Assembly: GCA_019614645.1 (NCBI GenBank)
Contig: JABWDB010000013.1
Location: 7,331,501-7,395,500 of the forward strand
Reading direction: 5' to 3'
From: Stratiolaelaps scimitus
Lineage: Eukaryota > Arthropoda > Arachnida > Mesostigmata > Laelapidae
DNA: 64,000 nt
The notes below the pieces were generated by a model. That model was given only the letters and a program-made list of their open reading frames with translations. It was not told the DNA's origin and did not search any database. The translations under genes and the position numbers were made by a program. Positions 57,187-64,000 of the stretch are shown piece by piece (position 1 is the stretch's first letter; the number at the start of each line of letters is the position of its first letter).

Positions 57187-57796
57187 CGACCGAGTGGGAG
57201 TTCTCCGCACTCGCGTATTTGATTTCTCCAGCAGGGACAAAGTGTCTACGTCAAAGAATTCGTCGAACGTAGTTCAGTTCAATTTCAAAAACGCCTTTAT
57301 TAACAAAGGGAAGGTATACATTTGGTTTGCAAGAGTTTCTCAGTGCATAGTATAAGTGTACTCGTGTCTCGGAGCATTCGTACGACTCGAAAAAAAAGTA
57401 TATTGTTATTAATCCTTTCGCTTCTGGCGATTTGTACTGATGGCACAGTTAGTCCACTCCACAGATGATTTTGTCTTACATTAAAATAATTGTCAGGGCG
57501 CACAAACGGCTTAAGATGCAACAGGATGAAAAATGAGCCATGCGCGTCAATGTAAATAGTGAAAAGTTAAATGGGGGCATGCCAGCCATTCACAGGCACA
57601 CAGTGATCGACGGGCGCTATCTCTATGCAAAACTATCACATCAAGTTAGTAACAATTCGACCATTCGGTCCGCCATGTTTGTCTGACCTGCACACGCTCA
57701 ATGAGGCCATGTATAATATTAACAGCGTGCCAAGCGTGTTGGCGTCAATGCTCGAGTCCCTGATTTGACGTTGTTCTAAGTTAAATGTGGAGCTAC

Positions 57797-57853
57797 AGTC
57801 AACATTTAACTCAACGGTAGTGCTTTCGGCATTGCTTCGTCAGACGGACCCCT
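57797..57853. repeat. Possible second copy of the 47.8 kb SINE-like body
   Basis: CAACATTTAAC, ACGGTAG, TGCTTT and GTCAGACGGACCCC occur in the same order and orientation (plus strand) as CAACGTTTAAC, ACGGTAG, TGCTTT and CATACGACGGATCCCC at 47878-47955, with gaps. Divergence is high. Confidence 0.35.
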
Positions 57854-58592
57854 CCTCCTCCTCTTGACATAACTGCTAACAATGAACATACGTATGTGCG
57901 AAAAAGGGAGGAGCTCTATGTTCTTATTAGAACATCCGCAAGAATTTTCATAGCATTGAACAAACAAGATCAATACGATGATAAGCATACAGGGGACATT
58001 GCCGCAGGGAATGTCTTCGCCAATTCAAGGCAGAGTATTACAGGAAGAAAACAGCCTTAAAATGCTATTCATTCCTGTGTACGCATTCGGCAAGTGGGTG
58101 CGTTAGGTAGATCGACCGCGAAAATGTAGTCGTTCTCGCTTACAGATACATTCATAAGCAAAGATGAAATTGCTTGGTGCAATACCAAGCTGAGTATTCG
58201 ATGTAATTTATTTAAATGTAAGTTGTACAGGCCTTTAATGGTTTTGAGTGGAGGGTTGTGCTCCAGAACACTTCGTTTCCTATGTGGCTCGGCAACTCTT
58301 GGAGTCGGGAAATCACTGTTTTGAGTAACTACATATCAAGTGACATCGACCGATCTCAAATGTCTGTGGAATAACTGCACTGCTAGGTGCTCCAATCAGA
58401 ACAAAGCACTTCTCAAACGTGGGCGTGTTCTTTTTTGCTTTAGCAGCAATGCGAATGGCTCTATCTTGCTGAAAAGGACTGGATGTGCGCGTTTTGCTTG
58501 AGATAAGCAAAGTTTATTTGAAAAGATGATTCTCGATAGACATCTTCTGTATACATTTTCTCTAAAGACTAAAAAATAGAAGTCTTCTTCAG

Positions 58593-58816
58593 ACACTCGT
58601 TCTAAAGACAACAAAAATAAAACCTCCGTTTGGATATTTGAAAAAAATGCATCTTCTTTTGACATTGCGCAAACGTTGTATTCATTTTTAAATATATCCA
58701 GCAAAAAAACAATTGCCAATGTAGGTGTGGCACAGTTGTTTTCAGGCGGCCAATGGGATGGATGCAAACCAGCAAAGGCAATTTTAGTAGGCCGAACGCA
58801 TGGCTTTTACTCACAG
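58593..58816 (+). CDS. Candidate penultimate exon
   Basis: The acceptor gaagtcttcttcag precedes 74 open codons: TRSKDNKNKTSVWIFEKNAS, SFDIAQTLYSFLNISSKKTI, then ANVGVAQLFSGGQWDGCKPA and ILVGRTHGFYSQ, ending CAG before GTTGGT in phase 0 (a non-ideal donor). A second acceptor (ttgttttcag at 58745) would shorten it to 71 bases in the same frame. A 123-codon minus frame (58396-58767) overlaps and is a real rival. No family recognised. Confidence 0.42.
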
Positions 58817-58881
58817 GTTGGTCGCCTATTTGTGGGCGCTTTTTTTTGTTTTTTTTTTGTTACATTTTGTTGTGCCCTCAG

Positions 58882-58938
58882 TTTTCACTCCGAAGCTTCT
58901 CTGACATCGAATTCGAATACTTCTTCGAATGTCCGTAA
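58882..58938 (+). CDS. Candidate terminal exon with stop
   Basis: A 65-base T-rich intron ends in tacattttgttgtgccctcag, one of the strongest acceptors here. In phase 0 the exon reads FSLRSFSDIEFEYFFECP and TAA. In another phase it stays open to CAG before GTACAA at about 58977. AATAAA at 59038-59043 fits a 3' UTR of about 100 bases. Confidence 0.4.
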   Translation, partial: FSLRSFSDIEFEYFFECP

Positions 58939-59037
58939 CGCCGTTGTCGTCTGGCTCATACTGCCTTTGGCGCAGGTACAACGGGGCACTACTTGCTGCT
59001 GTTACAGCGTTGTCCTCTCCAGAGCTCGTTCCGTGTG

Positions 59038-59043
59038 AATAAA
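59038..59043 (+). terminator. Polyadenylation signal AATAAA
   Basis: Canonical hexamer 100 bases after the stop of the candidate terminal exon at 58882-58938. The motif is common by chance, so its value lies in the spacing. Confidence 0.35.
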
Positions 59044-59160
59044 TGGGCTTTCCGTACATGGGCGCTTAGCCGGTCCTTCGGAGGCATCTCCCTGGAGCTT
59101 CAGAGATCTGAGGACCGAAGGGACAATTGTGATCTTGTGTTGTTGGTTTCAACGTCGAAG

Positions 59161-59274
59161 GATGGGATCCGTTGAACAGGCCGAACAGATCGATACCAGC
59201 GGAAAAAAAACGACAGAGCGCTATCAGCCGTTCCCATTTCGGAACGATGCTCCTTGCAGATAGCAAAGGAACTG
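59161..59274 (+). CDS. Candidate internal exon
   Basis: A T/G-rich tract (gtgttgttggtttcaacgtcgaag) precedes an open frame reading WDPLNRPNRSIPAEKKRQSA and ISRSHFGTMLLADSKGT, which ends at ACTG before a consensus GTGAGT (phase 1 in, phase 1 out). A 149-codon minus frame (59066-59515) covers the same place. It lies just beyond a putative gene end, so it would belong to another gene. Confidence 0.32.
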
Positions 59275-59279
59275 GTGAG

Positions 59280-61290
59280 TTTAGAGTTTCAAGGCTATCC
59301 AGCGTAGTGATGGAGAGAGAAAGAAAGAAAACACACAGAGAGAAAAACGAACGACGAGAGTTCCGGAAGACCCTTGACAGCAACCAGTATAGCGAACGCA
59401 CAGGGACCCTGTTGTCATTTTCACACTCTTGCATCATTTCCCCGTTCGCGGCGCATCGTTGAAAGGCTGTGGGCGAAGGGTACAGCAGCACACAGTAGGG
59501 TGAAGCAAGCACCATAGAATGACGGTAGAGTCTCTATTTTTCGCTGGCGCCTCGCCCCACCAACCCGCCGAGACTAACGGGATATCGACCCGAATTCGCT
59601 CTTGTCGCGTCGCACGACCGTAGTCATAGAGGCACCACCGTGCAAGGCGTTTTCGGTTGCACAGGCTGGCAGCGAGCATTTGCGGCTTCTCATTAAATAA
59701 TAAGAAAATCGAAGGAGAGATACAGAGTGATGAGAATTCATTGTGGGTCCGCAAAAGCCAACGTAGTAAAAAGGCAAGCCACATTTATTCTAATGCAATA
59801 GTGACAGTATGATATCCTACACATGAGTGGTGGATTTTTCGTTTTGTCACCGATAGATAGATGCTCAAGGCCTAGCAGTTCAAGTATAAGCTCTCCTTTC
59901 GGAGCAGCTTGAAAGCGACACCCGTATCGTATCACCCACGAGACCTAGCTGAGTGAACTCAGACTGTCCGCGATTGATTTTAACCGAACTGCTACTTTGT
60001 TGTTAAGACGTGGACGTTTTGGAACGCCAGAATCCGAAAATTAAATTATAGCTATTAACCATGGGGGGAGGGGGGACTGAAGTCTCGCGATCAATACAAG
60101 GGATTCTGTAGTTCTTTCCTGCCTAAGATTGTCTCAGTCCAATGGTCGAAAGAGAGAGCGATGAAGAAGACGAAATAAACAGACCAATTCGCTGTAGGAT
60201 CTTCCTCAACACAGCGACGATCATCAATTCGTGGACAAATACAATAGTCCCATATTTTAGAAAAAAACTGGTGATTCAACAACGAAATACAATCAATTAA
60301 TGATTTTGTTAGAAATCCTAATTGGCCGAATGAAGTGCATGTCTACTTAGGCATCTTACAAATATAATGACGAAGGATTCCGATTTTTGACACATTGGCC
60401 GATCAGATTTTAAGCTAATCTCAGAACTAAGAAAACGACGTTAACGGAATATGTCGTCGCTGTACTTCGGGTGGTGGTTATATCTGGACCAAAACGTGTC
60501 GGGAGCGAAAATTCCGCATCCAGGACTGATTTGACCAGGCATTGTGCATTGGCTCCCCTTGATATGATCGATAGCGTAGTTAAAAAAATGCAGATCTTAG
60601 GTCTCCAAGAGATTTTTCTTCTTAGAAGATTCTTTTTTCTCCAAGAGATTCTTTTTTAGGTTGCATTTTAAAGGTTGCAGTTCGGGCAAAGCATTGCCGA
60701 TAAATCGGGCAGCTCACCGAATTCGTTTGAGACCGATGTGTGCTTTGTTGATAAATAGACACCCTACGCAGTATAGGGACTTGGTTTTTGGCGTGCTCCA
60801 TGTTCACGTCCACTGCTCTCGTTTCTAGCTAGTTTACCCTAAACAGCAAATTGTACATCCAAGCACTCAGTCACGTTACACTGAGGCAAGCAAGCCTCTC
60901 GACACGTGTTAAGTTCTCTTTGCCTCGCGGATATCTTTGCTGTGTCTGAGTAAAGATTTTTGCGTCGTAACATTGAAGCTCAACGGTCGGTCGTTTGGAT
61001 TCGCTTGAAAAGTCATTCATATATGAAAAAAAACGTAGTATAAAGTGTTCCCGCCCGGACTATTTGCAGCTCCTCCACTGTCGAGCTGCACTCGCCTTAT
61101 TGTAGTGGACATGCGGTAGCCTGCTAAGTGGTTAGCATAGACGTCCAGAACCCCTGACCGAGCCAAACAGGCCGACAACCATTTCTCTAAACGAGATATT
61201 TTTCCCACTCCTCGTTGGCGACCTCTGACCCTTACAAAGACGAAGGAACGAAGTAAGAGGGCAGGAAAGAACGAAGATGGCGAACCAGCT
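59280..61290. other. Spacer, no supported gene
   Basis: A direct repeat of TCCAAGAGATT with T-rich tails lies at 60602-60656 and a G run near 60063-60075. No frame worth calling. Confidence 0.4.
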
Positions 61291-61299
61291 CGTCCTATA

Positions 61300-61488
61300 A
61301 TGGCACCTTTTCACCATCGTCCAATCCCGTTAAACGAGACGATTTCCCCTGAGGCGGAACTGGATGCGGGTAGAGCGGTCTTTAGCTTGAAAGTTTCGTT
61401 CGGCTTATTGTTCGCCTTCGAATCACCTCAACAAGTTCGATTGATCTTACGGGCGATGGGGGGACACTATGACTCGCATGAGGTTTAG
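61300..61488 (+). CDS. Candidate ORF, 62 residues
   Basis: ATG with A at -3 and G at +4. The frame reads MAPFHHRPIPLNETISPEAE, LDAGRAVFSLKVSFGLLFAF and ESPQQVRLILRAMGGHYDSH to TAG. A seven-codon upstream ORF (ATG at 61277) ends one base after it begins. A GTAGAG donor inside (about 61369) could split it. Composition is protein-like and free of repeats. No family recognised. Confidence 0.33.
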   Translation: MAPFHHRPIPLNETISPEAELDAGRAVFSLKVSFGLLFAFESPQQVRLILRAMGGHYDSHEV

Positions 61489-61499
61489 CTTTTGAGATG

Positions 61500-61910
61500 G
61501 TATCGAAGAAATAGGCACGGCTGACACCGAGCTAGTCGGCGATCTTGTATTACCTTAAAAATAAGTGCCCCAGACTGACGAAACGTTTCCACGGCTAGAT
61601 TGAATTTTCTGCTCATTTCCCGCTGCGCGATGACATATAAGAGAGCCTAAGCATTGTGAAATTGCAGCTCCTTTAGTAAACCAGTAAAGCGTACCTTTGC
61701 ATTTTCACCACGTAGCATAATTGGATCAATGTAATTGATAACTTACACCAGTATCTAGATCCTCTGCCCCGTAAAGCTTAGTGAACTTCACTAAGAATTG
61801 CATGGTATTAAATATCGACATTGTTGATGTGGACTCTTATAGTCAACATTGTAAAAAAGGCATTCTGACGAAGCTTCTGCACTGTTTCTAGATTAGATTC
61901 CGTCTCATTT

Positions 61911-61941
<31 letters not shown>

Positions 61942-61960
61942 GGTTTTTCTGTGCTAATCT
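61500..61960. repeat. AT-rich spacer with TA array
   Basis: A TA array interrupted by TG lies at about 61911-61940, immediately upstream of the acceptor of the next exon. No gene in the remainder. Confidence 0.6.
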
Positions 61961-61976
61961 GGGACCTCGTTCGCAG

Positions 61977-62219
61977 CACCGCAGCGACACACTTGTTTGC
62001 ATACGATTGCACAGCGCCTTCGAGCGGCCCTCTGGCTCCGATGGTTTACTCGGCTTCGAGACGGCGAACGAGATTTCCATGCGCCTCATTAAATTCATTA
62101 TTACCAGCCAGACATTAAATGAAGGGTCATTTAAAAAGGCAGCCAACACAGCCGAGGCGATTGGGAGAGCTGTATTAAAAGGAATGTCCATGCAGTCTTG
62201 CGGTACTAGCTGGCCGTAA
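61977..62219 (+). CDS. Candidate terminal exon, helical protein
   Basis: The acceptor region contains TGCTAAT, a good branch point, and ends cctcgttcgcag. The exon is exactly 81 codons in phase 0: HRSDTLVCIRLHSAFERPSG, SDGLLGFETANEISMRLIKF, IITSQTLNEGSFKKAANTAE, AIGRAVLKGMSMQSCGTSWP and TAA. The Lys/Glu/Ala/Leu pattern suggests helices. A 117-codon minus frame (61910-62263) is also open but uses a translated TA array at one end. No family recognised. Confidence 0.45.
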   Translation, partial: HRSDTLVCIRLHSAFERPSGSDGLLGFETANEISMRLIKFIITSQTLNEGSFKKAANTAEAIGRAVLKGMSMQSCGTSWP

Positions 62220-62395
62220 CGGGGGGCAATCATACATCGAAATTTATACTTATGCATACACACACGCTCACCTGTCCAACAACACGGTCATGCTTCCAAC
62301 CAAAGTGCATGCTGGGAAGCAGATAAACAGGCAGCCAGTGGCATCGGTGAATGCAACGGACATCCACGCGAACCGCAAATGGAAGCACAGTAAAA

Positions 62396-62454
62396 GGTCC
62401 GCAAAACCCGAAACATTTTTCTCATCCGTGAAAAATGTTTCGGGTTTGCGGACC
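62396..62454. repeat. Hairpin element 3 (25-26 bp arms, 8-base loop)
   Basis: Left arm 62396-62421 (GGTCCGCAAAACCC...TTTTTC) and right arm 62430-62454 are perfect reverse complements except for one extra A on the left. The loop is TCATCCGT. It does not share the ends of the fold-back elements at 14.0 and 46.2 kb. It could be a pre-miRNA-like hairpin or a small inverted duplication. Confidence 0.75.
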
Positions 62455-62469
62455 CAGAGCAAGCATTTT

Positions 62470-64000
62470 TCGCAAGTTGCCCTTCGGTAAGAACGTGGCG
62501 GGGTTTCGTGTAAACGCAAAGGTTAAGGGTTACGATGATGTAATGCCGTTAGAAAAGGGGGGACGGATGAACGCGCGGGGAGATTCAGATGGGGTGGCGC
62601 TGAATGGGGTGAGTTGACAATGGACCAGCTTGTGCTTAACGAACGGATTTACCGCATATGCGTCCACATGAGGAAGATTGCTGTGCGTTTAGCCTGACTA
62701 GGTCCAATATGGAGAAGACAGGAGGTTTGAAAGAAGGACCCCGAGGTGATCTCCTGATTCAAGCGTGTCTCTCTCTCTCTGTCTCTCTGGCTTCGCTCAT
62801 CAATCATTTAGCTCTCCACTTCACAGTTTTGTAGGCGGTAGCGATGATTTTGAATGACGGACGTAATTTATCCCCAAGGAATCGATTGTGCACGGACACG
62901 AGGGGGCTTTGTTAGAGTATCAATAATTGATCGATAACGATAAACTGCACGGCCATGAGGCGTTACTTATGTTCGTGCTTAGAATGAACGGTTGAACAGA
63001 TCGTCAGTAATCCATGAGCCTCTTAAAATGCACAACAGTCCCTCGTATGCTGTCTTATTGGCTTACTTCGCGATCTGACTGGCAGTTCCGTCTCAGGCAA
63101 TATATATATATATATATATATATGGGAACTCAGTGTCGTACTGACTAGAATCAATTGACTGCAATTTTATCCAAAGGTGAACAACCTTGCGTAATAGTAG
63201 GAAGCTTCTACTTTACATTGTCTCAAGGGGAGACCAATATATGCGACTAAAACAGTCTATTTGTATGCTTTATGCTAGCCACCTTCCACGATTTGACGCC
63301 GGAAACGCTTGACCAACTGTGAGTTATCCTACTTGCCAACAAAACTTGTCAAAAACGTTCATCTGACTTGGCTTTGAATGACGAGAATTTCAAGAGAGCG
63401 AATTCCGCCAGCACAAGAAATCGAAAAAAATTGTACCAGACCAAACAACCTGTTCCTCGTATACTCGACGTTGAATAGCATCCAGCGGAATCCGAGCCAG
63501 ATTAGCGAATTATGATTAAACGGCCCGAACCAAACACGCATCTGTTTGATGGCAGCTCTCCTGCCACTGCGGATAGATATCACTTATTATAGTGAAAAGT
63601 TTGACGACGGAGCCAGCGATCGTTCTCAGTGAGAGGGATGGTGATTCTCGAGTCCCGTATTCCTCCGACGGCTGTGCAGGCTCGTTGCATGGTCACACGT
63701 TCGGCAGGGCAAATTCGCCCCGGCATACTTGCGCTCTTCGCCGTGTGCGTACCCTGAAGTAGTGCTATAGCACAACTATAATATAATAGTAAAAGTAGCA
63801 GATCAACGCACAGGCCCGGACGAAGAGTGATGATCCAGGAGTCTCTTTCCAGTCTGAATAATTCAGGACCCGCAACTGCCACCCCCCACCGGACTTACGC
63901 AGGCATTGGTGCTCACTCCTAGTGGTCTTCTCCAAGGCACAGGCGACGGAGTCCGCTTTAGGACAGGCATCCAGGTGACACACCAGCTGACGTAGTTGTT
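62470..64000. other. No gene seen
   Basis: A CT run at 62768-62788 and a TA array at 63100-63122 are present. Frames at the right end (minus 63580-63983) are not convincing. Confidence 0.4.

Noticed and set aside
1..64000. CRISPR arrays, rRNA, telomeric TTAGG arrays, histone clusters
   Set aside because: I looked for regularly spaced repeats, rRNA landmarks and telomeric arrays by eye and saw none.

Overview
The window looks like animal nuclear DNA, most likely from an arthropod (a mite or tick is plausible, but nothing here proves it). There are no operons, ribosome binding sites or long intronless genes. There are long AT dinucleotide arrays, many CAG/AGC, CT/GA and tetranucleotide repeats, tRNA-headed SINE-like elements, a decayed non-LTR retrotransposon and fold-back elements. 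No stretch carries a complete gene that I can name. Base composition alternates between CpG-rich, repeat-rich islands (about 0-1.3, 9, 12-13.6, 16-19, 23-28.2, 30.3-33.6, 36.4-39.5, 40.8-41.5 and 43.2-44.9 kb) and AT-rich spacers (about 14-16, 19.2-20.4, 34.6-36.4, 42-43, 45-48.5 and 57-64 kb).

Coding evidence is fragmentary and should be read with care. In 64 kb of this composition several dozen open frames near 100 codons are expected by chance, so length proves little. I called candidate exons where an open frame also has a good 3' splice site, a good 5' splice site, matching intron phase, a strong start context, a nearby AATAAA signal, or protein-like composition. The best are: a minus-strand exon at 37.4-38.1 kb with a textbook branch point; a phase-consistent minus-strand three-exon model at 12.9-13.6 kb; a minus-strand exon at 11.0-11.15 kb that resembles part of an extended Tudor domain; plus-strand exons at 17.77, 26.45, 27.35, 30.73, 43.2-43.7 and 61.98 kb; a minus-strand frame at 40.9-41.3 kb; and a plus-strand 3' gene end at 58.6-59.04 kb with intron, stop and AATAAA. 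Many of these frames have an open antisense frame as well, so strand is not always certain.

Repeat content is clearer. A jockey/CR1-type reverse transcriptase fragment lies at 1.8-2.5 kb. A SINE with a tRNA-Ser(GCU)-like head sits at 35.4-35.66 kb, and part of its body recurs in inverse orientation at 52.0 kb. A second SINE-like element with tRNA A and B boxes sits at 47.8-48.06 kb. Two near-perfect fold-back elements (14.04 and 46.17 kb) share the same eight terminal bases and are bounded by TA; a third, unrelated hairpin lies at 62.4 kb.

The most interesting coding-level oddities are a reading frame at 3.35-3.80 kb that stays protein-like through two in-frame TAG codons, and a 0.8 kb tract at 20.46-21.28 kb where coherent peptide fragments in different frames suggest a decayed coding element. 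Long intervals (for example 22.8-25.6, 48.5-55.5 and 62.2-64 kb) show no gene that I can support.
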